NCBI RefSeq assembly: GCF_009708005.2
Contig: NZ_CP052757.1
Coordinates: 3,906,001 to 3,970,000, forward strand
Direction of reading: 5' to 3'
DNA from: Cellulosimicrobium protaetiae
GTDB taxonomy: Bacteria > Actinomycetota > Actinomycetes > Actinomycetales > Cellulomonadaceae
DNA: 64,000 nucleotides
Below, piece after piece: positions 43,501 through 51,468 of this stretch. Position numbers and translations under genes: made by a program. Within the stretch, counting starts at the first letter, position 1. Every line of letters begins with the position of its first letter. The notes below the pieces were generated by a model. It ran no database searches. It had not been told where the DNA came from and saw only the letters and a program-made list of their open reading frames with translations.

Positions 43501-46500
43501 GCCGGTGGCGCGGGCGCCGTAGGTGTCCTGGACCTGGTAGTAGAAGGTGTAGGCGCCGTCCTGATCGGGGCTGGTCAGGACGATGCGGTCGGTCACGACC
43601 TCGGCGTCCAGGTCGTGGGTGTCCTCGATGCCGCCGGGGACCAGGCCGACCTGGTCGCCGTCGGGGTCGGTGTCGTTGGCCACGGCCGCGACCGAGACCG
43701 TGCGCCCGGGGCGCACCGTGATCTCGTCGTCCACCGCCACGGGCGGCTGGTTGCTCTCCCCCGGGCGCGCGATCCCCACGTGCACGGTGCCGGTCGCCGT
43801 CGCGCCCCGCGCATCCAGCACGGTGTACGTGAACGTGTCGAGTCCGGTCGCGTTCTTGGACGCCGCGTACTCCAGGAACCCGTCCTCCACCTTCGCGGTG
43901 CCCTTCGAGGGTGGCGACGCCACCCCGGTCACCTGCACCGAGTCGCCGTCCGGATCGATGCCGTCGACCGGCACGTCCACCCGCACGGTGGCGCCGGACA
44001 GCACCCTGGCCTCGATCTCGCGGGGTTGCGGGGGCGCGTTGTCCTCGCCGTCGCGGATGCGGATCGTGACCTGGGCGGAGTCCTCCTGCCCGTTGACGTC
44101 GCGCACCCGGTAGATCGCGTACGCCGTCCCGGCCTCGGGACCGGCCTTGAACCGCAGCGTGTCCTCCGAGACGAACGCCTCGCCCAGCGCCGGGTCGACG
44201 TCCTGCTCGAGCTCGGGCTGCAGGAACAGCTCCAGCCCGTCGGGGTGCGTGTCGTTCTTCAGCACCGGGACCGTCACCACGTCCCCGGCGTGCACCGTGA
44301 CCTCGTCCGCCGCCGCCTGCGGCGGCTGCAACCGCGTCGGCGCCGGCACGGGGATCACCCGCACCTCACCCGTCGACGACTCCGTACCGTTCGACACGGT
44401 GTAGGTGATGGTGACGGGACCGTCGAGCTGACGCAGCTCCGTGATGCGGAGCATCTGGTGCGCGAGCACGGCGACGGACACCCCGGCGTCGTCGGGGACG
44501 CGCACGGACTGCACGACGAGCACCCCACCGGCGGGGTCGGTGTCGTTGGCCAGCACGTCCACGAGCGTGGACCCGCCCGCGGGGAGCAGCGCCGTGTCGG
44601 TCACCACGATCGGGGCACCCGCGGCCTCCGACGGCGGCAGCACGTCCACCCGCACCAGACCCGTCGTCGCGTTCGGACCGTCCGTGACCTGGTACGTCAG
44701 GTCGTACGACCGCGGCTCCATCGACAAGAACGTGAACGTGCCCGCGTCGTAGTTCGGCGTGATCTCCGCCGGCGCCGACTCCGACACCGACGCCAGACGC
44801 AGCTCGTCGTCGTTCGGGTCGGTGTCGTTGCGCAACGGCTCCACCGTCACCGGCTGCCCCGCCGGCACCACCACGTGGTCGTTCACCGCGACCGGCGGCT
44901 GCGGCCCGGGCACCACGTCCACGAGGAGCTTGCCCTCGAACACGCCGCCCTGACCGTCCGCCACGGTGACCGTGGCGGTCTTGCGGCCGGTGGAGCCGCC
45001 ACCGTCGCGGAACTCGACCGTGCCGTCCGGGCGCGAGCGCACGTCGTCACCCGCGACGGTCGCCGCCGCCGAGGCGAGGTAGAGGTCGTCGCCGTCCGGG
45101 TCCTTGAAGTACGGCAGCACCTTGATCGAGGCCCGACCACCCTGAGCCACCCGCAGCACCGGGTCACCCGTCTGCTCCGGCGCCGCGTTCTCCCCCCACG
45201 GCGAGACCTTCAACGCCACCCCGGCCTCGGCCACGCCCCCGCGCCCGTCCGCCACCGCATACCGGAACGTGCCGGTGCCCTGCGCGTCCTCGGGCACCAC
45301 GGCCTGCAACGCCGCACCACCCATGATCGCCTGCACCGTCGCGTTCGCCGGGGAGTCCCCCGCCAGCGACGCCGTCATCACGTCCCCGTCCGGGTCCACG
45401 TCGTTACCCAGCACCGGCAGGATCGTCGTGCGCCCCGGGCGCACCCCGAACGAGTCGTCCTTCGGCTGCGGCGGCTTGTTCGGCTGGGTCCGGTCCGCGA
45501 TGAACTGGTCCACCTGCTCCGGGTTCGTCAGCTCCGCGTCCGACTCCTCGCCCTCGGCCTCCTCCGGCATCTGCACGTCCCAGTCGTCGACCTTCTGGTA
45601 CTCGTCCGCCGCCATCCACAACGTCCCCGCCGACAGGTCGTTCAGCACGATCACCTGCCGGTTCACCCGATACTCCAGGCGCGCCTGCGGGTCGATCCCT
45701 TCCAGTCGGGTGTCGAGGTCGTGGCCGGTACCGTCGCAGTCACGGATGACCTGACCCGTCGAGGCCCACGCCCCGTACGTGCAGCCGCCCAGCTGGACCG
45801 GAGCCCCCGGGCGCCCCTCGGCCGGGCGCAGCAGGGCGTCGCCGCCTCCGAGCGGCTGCGTCACCAGTCCCCCGGTGGTCGCCACGACGACGTCGTCGGA
45901 GCCCGCCGACGGCTGCTGGAGCCGTGCCTCGGCGCCGTCGACCAGGGCCACCGTCTCGCCACCAGGAAGCACCAGCTGCGACGCCGACCGGTCGAGCACG
46001 ACCGGCTTCTCGCCCACCGCCGTCACCTCGACCTCGGCGCCCATGCCGACGGGCAGGGCGGACGACGTGGGGTCACCCTCCGCCGTGCCCTTCGACGTCG
46101 TCGCCACGGTCCACAACGTCCCCGTCGACGGGATCGCCGCGAACACCGTCCCGTCGCGGGACACCGTGAGGTCGCCGCCACCCTCGACCTCGGCGGTGGG
46201 CTCCGTCTTCTCCGCGTCGAACGAGGTGGCGCCGTCGAACGGCAGCACCCACAACAGGCCCTCCTCGCCATCGAGGATCGCCGTCGTCGCACCACCCGAG
46301 ACCACCTGCGCCCCCGCCGGGAGACGGATCTGCCCGTCCAGCTTGAGGTGCGCCACGCTCACCGGGGACGCCGTCCCCGTCCCCGCGTCGTCCAGCAGCA
46401 CCCGGCCGGCGTCCTGCTGCACGTCGAACGACGCGCTGCCCGCGTTCAACGTCCCGTCCAGGGCCTGCGACTCCGAGTTGAACCGACCCAGCAACCCGGC

Positions 46501-46665
46501 CGACGACTTCGTCACCCACACACCCGAGTCGTTCAGGTCCACGTCCGCCGTGGCCTCGCCCTCGTACAGGAACGCCAGCCCCACCAACGCGGTCGAGAAC
46601 ACCGACACGGTGCTCACCGACGCGACGGTACGACGATGCTCGCGCAGGCGCGCCAGGAAACCCAC
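40591..46665 (-). CDS. giant membrane-anchored Ig-like/Fn3 surface protein
   Basis: 2024 residues. A short basic cytoplasmic start and one signal-anchor helix (about 13-36) place the rest outside. Residues about 40-345 look like a beta-propeller (repeats such as SGVWVTKSSAGLLGRFN and GEEGLLWVLPFDG). About ten tandem Big_9/cadherin-like repeats follow from about 405 to 1450, each marked by NDxDPDGD-type calcium-site motifs (LGNDVDPDGD, LRNDTDPNDD, LANDTDPAGG, VANDTDPDGD, LDNDEDPDG). Four to five Fn3 domains (about 1455-1920) and a C-terminal module of about 100 residues with four Cys and many Trp end the chain. It is the first gene of the locus and parallels Fn3 of the PFNA cluster. The GTG at 46665 has a GGAGGA site. 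Confidence 0.9.
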   Translation of the reverse strand: MGFLARLREHRRTVASVSTVSVFSTALVGLAFLYEGEATADVDLNDSGVWVTKSSAGLLGRFNSESQALDGTLNAGSASFDVQQDAGRVLLDDAGTGTASPVSVAHLKLDGQIRLPAGAQVVSGGATTAILDGEEGLLWVLPFDGATSFDAEKTEPTAEVEGGGDLTVSRDGTVFAAIPSTGTLWTVATTSKGTAEGDPTSSALPVGMGAEVEVTAVGEKPVVLDRSASQLVLPGGETVALVDGAEARLQQPSAGSDDVVVATTGGLVTQPLGGGDALLRPAEGRPGAPVQLGGCTYGAWASTGQVIRDCDGTGHDLDTRLEGIDPQARLEYRVNRQVIVLNDLSAGTLWMAADEYQKVDDWDVQMPEEAEGEESDAELTNPEQVDQFIADRTQPNKPPQPKDDSFGVRPGRTTILPVLGNDVDPDGDVMTASLAGDSPANATVQAIMGGAALQAVVPEDAQGTGTFRYAVADGRGGVAEAGVALKVSPWGENAAPEQTGDPVLRVAQGGRASIKVLPYFKDPDGDDLYLASAAATVAGDDVRSRPDGTVEFRDGGGSTGRKTATVTVADGQGGVFEGKLLVDVVPGPQPPVAVNDHVVVPAGQPVTVEPLRNDTDPNDDELRLASVSESAPAEITPNYDAGTFTFLSMEPRSYDLTYQVTDGPNATTGLVRVDVLPPSEAAGAPIVVTDTALLPAGGSTLVDVLANDTDPAGGVLVVQSVRVPDDAGVSVAVLAHQMLRITELRQLDGPVTITYTVSNGTESSTGEVRVIPVPAPTRLQPPQAAADEVTVHAGDVVTVPVLKNDTHPDGLELFLQPELEQDVDPALGEAFVSEDTLRFKAGPEAGTAYAIYRVRDVNGQEDSAQVTIRIRDGEDNAPPQPREIEARVLSGATVRVDVPVDGIDPDGDSVQVTGVASPPSKGTAKVEDGFLEYAASKNATGLDTFTYTVLDARGATATGTVHVGIARPGESNQPPVAVDDEITVRPGRTVSVAAVANDTDPDGDQVGLVPGGIEDTHDLDAEVVTDRIVLTSPDQDGAYTFYYQVQDTYGARATGAVTVNVAADAPLLPPVARDDTVPVEDILGKTEVTVPVLDNDEDPDGAATELTVTTDATTTTVTDTGELVVTLTENRQVVTYTVTDVDGLTAKAFVKVPGLTDQKPTLRPGTRLEVLAGESLPIDITEHVLVVEGKTPRLTTEETVKVTEGSREIPSVTEIVYTPDPAYTGPASVSFEVTDGSGPDDPEGRTNVLTIPVQVLPPENLAPELVGSPTLDVAAGEEASVDLARFATDADGDPLTFGTSGAAEGVTVSLEGTTLHAQATPDVPKGSVVQVPITVTDGEHPPVEGTATLTVVASTRPLVRANQDTVDDAHQGKATTVDVLANDSNPFPDTPLRLVDAIVETGQGSADVAGDQVSVTPQDDFVGVMVVRYRVQDATQDPDREVEGRVQLKVLGKPEAPATPQVDEVRSKTVVLSWDPPNNNGADITGYTVRSQNGYTKECGTTTCTLDGLTNNVKYTFTVFATNAVGDGPASPPSAEARPDEKPDPPAAPTLEFGDQSLIVTWENKTYTDRSAIETVDLEISPAPPGGAVQKTALVGTSVTWDGLKNGVAYKVRARANNLAPDPSEWGEYSTAETPAGKPAAPAKPTVKRTSIGSTSQMQVAWGAPSDNGAAISKYTIEAVQGGSVVKTATAGGGATSTTLGVPADTTGYTFRVRAHNKATDKFGDAEFSPASDPVRAFAAPGTVSNLRATATGTNRQVKLSFGAASGNGVKASEIFYQYDAGGGWQRLADDKVVGGLTNGKAYSIKVRAVAGVDGANEAGGASSANSATPYGPPPRPTVSASGGKGQVTFTVKGSTNGRNVTISVSGAKSGSFTVTESAGSGSKTYTATGLGYSETARLCAVAKDSEGNASAEACDSAKTDARPVPTVYKHSNAQGLEGCSHSSCQWLGIDPNGATGTVQYQCWGSDGGWHDFSPSASFQAQGTYWWTINLSNGRQRVQCYYGAPGDQVKIVFKDGTETPAFTW

Positions 46666-46801
46666 AGGTCCTCCGAGAAGCCGGGTCGGGAGTCGACCGG
46701 TCCCCTACGACAGCCCCCTCGATCTCGCACTCACCAGGCGGCCCCACCGATCGCGTCACCGAGGATAACGGGAGAGCGGGTGAATTCCGACACGCGTCCC
46801 A

Positions 46802-46817
46802 TGGGGAGCACTCCCCA
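46802..46817. promoter_or_regulatory. TGGGGA-N4-TCCCCA palindrome upstream of the Ig-like/Fn3 gene
   Basis: TGGGGAGCACTCCCCA, sharing both half-sites and spacing with 24327-24342. Its centre lies about 55 bp before the predicted transcription start of the locus, a position more usual for an activator than a repressor. Confidence 0.6.
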
Positions 46818-46943
46818 GGGGGCGAGCACCGCGCCCGCGCCGTCGGGTGTGCACGACCTCGCGCGACGGCCGTCGCTCCAGGTCAGGTGGATGTCCGGGG
46901 CAACCGGTCCGCGAGGACCGGCCCGGCGGCGGCCGCCAGGCCC

Positions 46944-46967
46944 GGCCGGGGAGAATTCACCCCGGCC
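46944..46967 (-). terminator. terminator of the nuo/polyprenyl synthase operon
   Basis: GGCCGGGG (46944-46951) pairs with CCCCGGCC (46960-46967) around AGAATTCA, 5 bp behind the polyprenyl synthase stop. Confidence 0.65.
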
Positions 46968-46972
46968 AGGAC

Positions 46973-48019
46973 TCACGCGGCCCGGTCGGCCAGCGCCTCC
47001 GCGAACGACCGCAGCGCGTCGCTCACCGGCCCCGCCGGGAGCGCGTCGAGCTCGTCCACGGCGGAGCGCGCCCACCGGACGGCGAGCGCCCGCGTCTCGG
47101 CGAGCACCTCGTGCCGCCGCAGCGCCCCCACCGCCGCCGCGAGCGCCGCGTCGTCGGTCAGGTCCGCGTCGAGCAGGTCGACGAGCTCGACGTCGCCCTC
47201 GCTCGCCGTGCCGTTCGCGATCCGCGCGCGGAGCAGGAGGACGGGCATGGTCGGCACCTTCTCGCGGAGGTCCGTCCCGGGGGTCTTGCCGGACTCGTCG
47301 CCGGAGGACGCGAGGTCGAGGACGTCGTCGGCGAGCTGGAACGCGACGCCGAGCTTCTCGCCGTAGGCCGCGACCGTGCCGACGACCTCCGCCGGGCACC
47401 CGGCGAACATCGCGCCGAGCCGGGCGGACGTGGACAGGAGCGACGCCGTCTTGTCGGCCAGCACCTCGAGGTAGTGCTCGACGGGGTCGTCGCCCTCACC
47501 GGGTCCGATCGTCTCGTGGAGCTGCCCGAGGCACAGCCGCTCGAACGTGCGCGCCTGGATGAGCACGGCCTCGGGACCGAGCGCGGCGACGGTCGACGCA
47601 GCCCGCGCGAAGAGCAGGTCGCCGACCATGATCGCGACCGAGTTCCCCCACACCGCGTGCGCGGACGGTGCGCCGCGGCGCACCGGCGCGGAGTCCATGA
47701 CGTCGTCGTGGTACAGCGACGCGAGGTGCGTGAGCTCGACCACGACCGCAGCCTCGACGACCTCGGGCCGCGTCCCGTCCCCGAGCTCGGCGGCGAGCAG
47801 GGTGAGCAGCGGGCGCAGGCGCTTGCCGCCCGCGTTGACGAGGTGCCGGGACGCGGTGTCGGCGAGCGGGTCCGCGTGCGCGACGGCGGCACGGAGCCGG
47901 GTCTCCACCTCCCCCAGCCGCTCGGTGAGCGCGGCGGAGAGCTCGGGGTCCGAGATCGGGATCGCGGTGGTCGTCACGGGCGCGGTCCGGTCGCGCGGCG
48001 TGGGAGGAACGGAGGTCAC
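46973..48019 (-). CDS. trans-polyprenyl diphosphate synthase
   Basis: 348 residues. Condenses isopentenyl diphosphate onto an allylic primer; probably makes the side chain of menaquinone. First Asp-rich motif LYHDDVMD and second QLADDVLD, with GGKRLRPLL binding isopentenyl diphosphate and KTASLL conserved. The residues before the first Asp motif (HLASLYHDD) are not bulky enough for a confident chain-length call. The GTG at 48019 overlaps the nuoN stop by 4 bases (GTGA), which ties quinone side-chain synthesis to complex I expression. It is the last gene before the terminator at 46944. Confidence 0.93.
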   Translation of the reverse strand: MTSVPPTPRDRTAPVTTTAIPISDPELSAALTERLGEVETRLRAAVAHADPLADTASRHLVNAGGKRLRPLLTLLAAELGDGTRPEVVEAAVVVELTHLASLYHDDVMDSAPVRRGAPSAHAVWGNSVAIMVGDLLFARAASTVAALGPEAVLIQARTFERLCLGQLHETIGPGEGDDPVEHYLEVLADKTASLLSTSARLGAMFAGCPAEVVGTVAAYGEKLGVAFQLADDVLDLASSGDESGKTPGTDLREKVPTMPVLLLRARIANGTASEGDVELVDLLDADLTDDAALAAAVGALRRHEVLAETRALAVRWARSAVDELDALPAGPVSDALRSFAEALADRAA

Positions 48020-49788
48020 GGGACGAACTTAACCGCCTCGGCCGCCAGATCGAGAACCGGGGACGGGAACACACCGAGGAGGAGCACCCCCAGCGCGCAC
48101 ACGGCGATCGCGATCGTCGTCGGCCCGGTCGACCGGACGACGGTCACGCCCGGTCCGTCGAGCGGACGGTCGTCGTCGCCCGCCCCGTCCGCGGGGCCCC
48201 CGGTCGGGGCGGTGAAGAACATCAGGACGATGATGCGGACGTAGAAGAAGACCGCGACCGCGGAGGCGATCACACCGACCACCGCGAGCACCCACGTGGA
48301 CCCGCCGCCCTGCCCGTCGGGCCCGGCGACGGCGGCGCCGAACGCCGTGAACTTCGCGACGAACCCGGCCGTCAGCGGGATGCCCGCCATGGAGAGGAGG
48401 AACAGCGAGAACACGCCCGCGAGCCACGGGCTGCGGCGCCCGAGGCCCGCCCACTGCGCGAGGTGCGTCGCCTCGCCGAGCACGGCGACCGGCTGCTCGG
48501 CCGCGCCGTCCGTGGCGTTGTCGGCGTCCGCGCCGTCCGACGTCCCCGCACCCACCGTGGCCGGCACGCGCTCGCGCACCGGGGCGGTCTCGCGGACGAG
48601 GGTCACGACCGCGAAGGCGCCCACCGTGGCGAGGCCGTAGACGAGCAGGTAGAAGACCGTCGCGCGCAGCGAGAGCTGGGAGAACCCGACGACGCCGACG
48701 AGGATGAAGCCCGCGTGCGCGATCGACGAGTAGGCGAGCAGGCGCTTGACGTCGGTCTGCACGGCACCGACGACGGTGCCGACGACCATCGTGAGCAGCG
48801 TGACGATCCACAGCGCGACGAACAGGTCCTCGCGCGTGGCGGGCGACGACTGCGCGAGCCCGAGGCTCACGACGTACAGCACGCGCAGGAGCGCGCCGAA
48901 CGCGGCCGCCTTGGTGCACGCCGCCATGAACCCGGTGATCGGCGTCGGGGCGCCCTGGTACACGTCCGGGGTCCACGCGTGGAACGGGGCGGCACCGATC
49001 TTGAAGAGCAGCCCTGCGAGGATGAGCAGGACGCCGACGACGACGAGGCCCGGCATGGTCGCGAGCGGACCGGCGGGGTTCGCGAGCGACTGGTAGACCT
49101 CGACGAGGTCGACCGACCCCGCGAAGCCGTACACGAGCGCGACGCCGAACACGAAGAGGGCGGACGCGAACGCGCCGAGCAGGAAGTACTTGAACGACGC
49201 CTCCTGCGACAGCAGGCGACGGCGGCGGGACATCGCCGACAGCACGTACAGCGGGAGCGAGAGCACCTCGAGCGCGACGAACATCACGAGGAGGTTGCCC
49301 GTCGCGGGGAAGATCATCATGCCGCCGACGGCGAACAGCACGAGCGGGTAGACCTCGGTCTGCTCGAGGCCCTTGCGCCGCGTGAGGTCCTCGTACGGCG
49401 AGCCCGGGACGGCCGCGGCCGACGGCGCGAACGCGTCCTGCCCGGTCGACGTCTTGTCGGCGATCACGAGGATCGCGAGGAACGCGAGCAGGACGACGAT
49501 CCCCTGGATCGCGAGGCCGAACGGATCGATGACCATCGACCCGCCGAGCACCCGCACCCCGTAGGCCCCGCCCTCGCTGCCCTGGACGGCAGGGTCGCGC
49601 CAGAGCACGACGACGAGCGCGAACGCCGCCGCGGTCGCGAGCAGCGCCAGGACGACCTGCGTCGTGCGCCGCACGCGCGCCGGGACGAACGCCTCGATGA
49701 GCACGCCGACGACGCCGGCACCCAGCACGACGAGGATCGGGGCGAGGTAGAGCCAGTCGACCGTGGGGGCCACGAAGGAGTCGTTCAC
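48016..49788 (-). CDS. nuoN: NADH-quinone oxidoreductase subunit N
   Basis: 590 residues, antiporter-like proton-pumping subunit of complex I with about 14 helices. Typical features: a VEVLSLPLYVLSA-type segment (here ALEVLSLPLYVLSA), LLGAFASALFVFGVALVYG, the Lys-bearing KIGAAPFHAWTPDVYQGAPT (quoted in part) and KRLLAYSSIAHAGF. It is longer than E. coli NuoN because of a loop near residues 400-445 and extended ends. The GTG at 49788 overlaps the nuoM stop by 4 bases. Confidence 0.95.
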   Translation of the reverse strand: MNDSFVAPTVDWLYLAPILVVLGAGVVGVLIEAFVPARVRRTTQVVLALLATAAAFALVVVLWRDPAVQGSEGGAYGVRVLGGSMVIDPFGLAIQGIVVLLAFLAILVIADKTSTGQDAFAPSAAAVPGSPYEDLTRRKGLEQTEVYPLVLFAVGGMMIFPATGNLLVMFVALEVLSLPLYVLSAMSRRRRLLSQEASFKYFLLGAFASALFVFGVALVYGFAGSVDLVEVYQSLANPAGPLATMPGLVVVGVLLILAGLLFKIGAAPFHAWTPDVYQGAPTPITGFMAACTKAAAFGALLRVLYVVSLGLAQSSPATREDLFVALWIVTLLTMVVGTVVGAVQTDVKRLLAYSSIAHAGFILVGVVGFSQLSLRATVFYLLVYGLATVGAFAVVTLVRETAPVRERVPATVGAGTSDGADADNATDGAAEQPVAVLGEATHLAQWAGLGRRSPWLAGVFSLFLLSMAGIPLTAGFVAKFTAFGAAVAGPDGQGGGSTWVLAVVGVIASAVAVFFYVRIIVLMFFTAPTGGPADGAGDDDRPLDGPGVTVVRSTGPTTIAIAVCALGVLLLGVFPSPVLDLAAEAVKFVP

Positions 49789-51455
49789 GACTCGCTCCCT
49801 TCGTCGGTGCTACGAGTGACGGACGACCCCTGGCTCTCGAAGGCGACCCGCTCGGTCCCCTCGGCGAACGGGTCGGAGCGCGGCGGGTCCTCGACGCCGG
49901 CGACCGCGAGGTCGGACAGGGTGACCTCCGCGGGCTCGCGCACGAGGTCGAGCGCGGGCGCCGGGTAGAACCCGAGGACCAGGAGGACGACGATCAGCGG
50001 CGCGACGACCCACTTCTCGCGAGCGTCGAGGTCGGGGAGCTGGTCGAGCCCCTCCCGCGTGCCGCCCGTGAAGATCCGCTGGTAGGTCAGCAGCACGTAG
50101 AGCGCGGCGAGCACGACGCCGAGCACCGCCACGAGCGCCGCCCACGGGCTGCGGGCGAACGTGCCCACGAGCACCATGATCTCGCTGACGAACGTCGACA
50201 GGCCGGGCAGCGACAGCGCGGAGAGACCGGCCACCAGGAACGTCCCCGCGAGCACGGGGACGACCTTCTGGAGGCCGCCGTAGTCCGCGATGCGCTGCGA
50301 GCGCTCCGGGTGCCGGGCCACGAGGAAGCCCGCGAGGAGGAACAGCGCGCCGGTCGAGATGCCGTGGTTGACCATGTACAGCGACGAGCCGGACACGCTG
50401 AGCGACGTGAACGCGAAGATGCCGAGCACGATGAACCCGAAGTGCGACACGGACGTGTAGGCGATGAGCCGCATGAGGTCGGTCTGCCCGATCGCCATGA
50501 GCGCGCCGTAGAGGATCGAGACGACGGCGAGCACGACGACCACCGGCGCCGCCCACCTGCTCGCGTGGGGGAACAGCGGCAGGCACAGCGTGAGCATCCC
50601 GAACGTGCCGACCTTGTCCAGCACACCGACCAGCAGCGTCGACGTCCCCGCGGGCGCGTGCTGCGCCGCGTCGGGCAGCCACGTGTGCACGGGGAAGAGC
50701 GGCGCCTTGATGGCGAAGGCGAGGAAGAAGCCGAGGAAGAGCAGGCGTTCGGTCGTGACCGGCATCGGGTTCTCGGCGAAGTACCCCACGAGGTTCGCGG
50801 TGAGGAACGCGTCCTCGGGGCGCGCGCCCGTCGTCGGGTCGATCGGCACCTGCACGTAGAGCGCGATGACCGCCGCGAGCATGATCAGACCGCCCGCGAG
50901 CGAGAACAGCAGGAACTTCACCGCGGCGTAGCGCCGCCGCGCCCCGACGCCGAACCCGCCGATCATGAAGTAGACCGGGATGAGCATCGCCTCGAACAGC
51001 ACGTAGAAGAGGAACACGTCGCGCGCGACGAACACCGCGACCATGAACGCCTCGAGCAGCAGCACGAGCGCGAGGTAGTGGCGCAGGCGGCGCACGTCGC
51101 CGTCCTGCTCCTTCCACGCGGCGAGCACGACGAGCGGGACGAGCAGGACCGAGAGCGCGACGAGGGCGAGCGCGACGCCGTCGGCGCCCACCGCGTAGCT
51201 CGCGCCGATCTGCGGGATCCAGCGGTACGTCTCGGCGAGCTGGTGCGTGCCGGCGGCGGACGTGTCGAACGCGGTGAAGGCGCCGACGAGCAGACCCAGC
51301 TCGACGAGCGCGGCGCCGAGGGCGATGCCGCGCACGGTGCGCAGCGCTCCCGCGCCGACGCCGCGCGTGCGGGCCGCGGCCGTGAGCCACACCGCCGCGG
51401 CACCCACGAGGGGCCAGGCGACGAGCAGGGACAGCCAGGGGACGGAGGTTGTCAT
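49785..51455 (-). CDS. nuoM: NADH-quinone oxidoreductase subunit M
   Basis: 556 residues, antiporter-like proton channel subunit. FYVLFEAMLIPVYFMIGGFG with the conserved Glu, KAPLFPVHTWLPDAAQHAPA with the Lys of the channel, and YTSVSHFGFIVLGIF are diagnostic (each shown in pieces of 20 or fewer residues). A C-terminal hydrophilic tail of about 45 residues extends beyond the last helix. The ATG at 51455 lies 13 bp behind the nuoL stop. Confidence 0.96.
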   Translation of the reverse strand: MTTSVPWLSLLVAWPLVGAAAVWLTAAARTRGVGAGALRTVRGIALGAALVELGLLVGAFTAFDTSAAGTHQLAETYRWIPQIGASYAVGADGVALALVALSVLLVPLVVLAAWKEQDGDVRRLRHYLALVLLLEAFMVAVFVARDVFLFYVLFEAMLIPVYFMIGGFGVGARRRYAAVKFLLFSLAGGLIMLAAVIALYVQVPIDPTTGARPEDAFLTANLVGYFAENPMPVTTERLLFLGFFLAFAIKAPLFPVHTWLPDAAQHAPAGTSTLLVGVLDKVGTFGMLTLCLPLFPHASRWAAPVVVVLAVVSILYGALMAIGQTDLMRLIAYTSVSHFGFIVLGIFAFTSLSVSGSSLYMVNHGISTGALFLLAGFLVARHPERSQRIADYGGLQKVVPVLAGTFLVAGLSALSLPGLSTFVSEIMVLVGTFARSPWAALVAVLGVVLAALYVLLTYQRIFTGGTREGLDQLPDLDAREKWVVAPLIVVLLVLGFYPAPALDLVREPAEVTLSDLAVAGVEDPPRSDPFAEGTERVAFESQGSSVTRSTDEGSES

Positions 51456-51468
51456 GGGTGTCTCCCTC

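Larger units (their letters stand above)
46666..46972. other. 307-bp intergenic region with promoter of the type VII/PFNA-like locus
   Basis: No gene is seen. On the minus strand a TATCCT -10 candidate lies at 46762-46767 with a weak -35 (TCGGAA, 46785-46790). The TGGGGA-N4-TCCCCA palindrome is just upstream of it, and the terminator of the nuo-polyprenyl synthase operon is at the other end. Confidence 0.5.

Noticed and set aside
23313-46665. A complete mycobacterial-type ESX system
   Set aside because: Only EssC/EccC-type ATPase and WXG100 are present; no EccB, EccD, EccE, EspG or mycosin can be found in the window.
40507-47562. A plus-strand open frame of over 2300 codons antisense to the Ig-like/Fn3 gene
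   Set aside because: Same artefact; composition is Arg/His/Val/Asp-rich and the minus strand shows clear repeats of a real domain.
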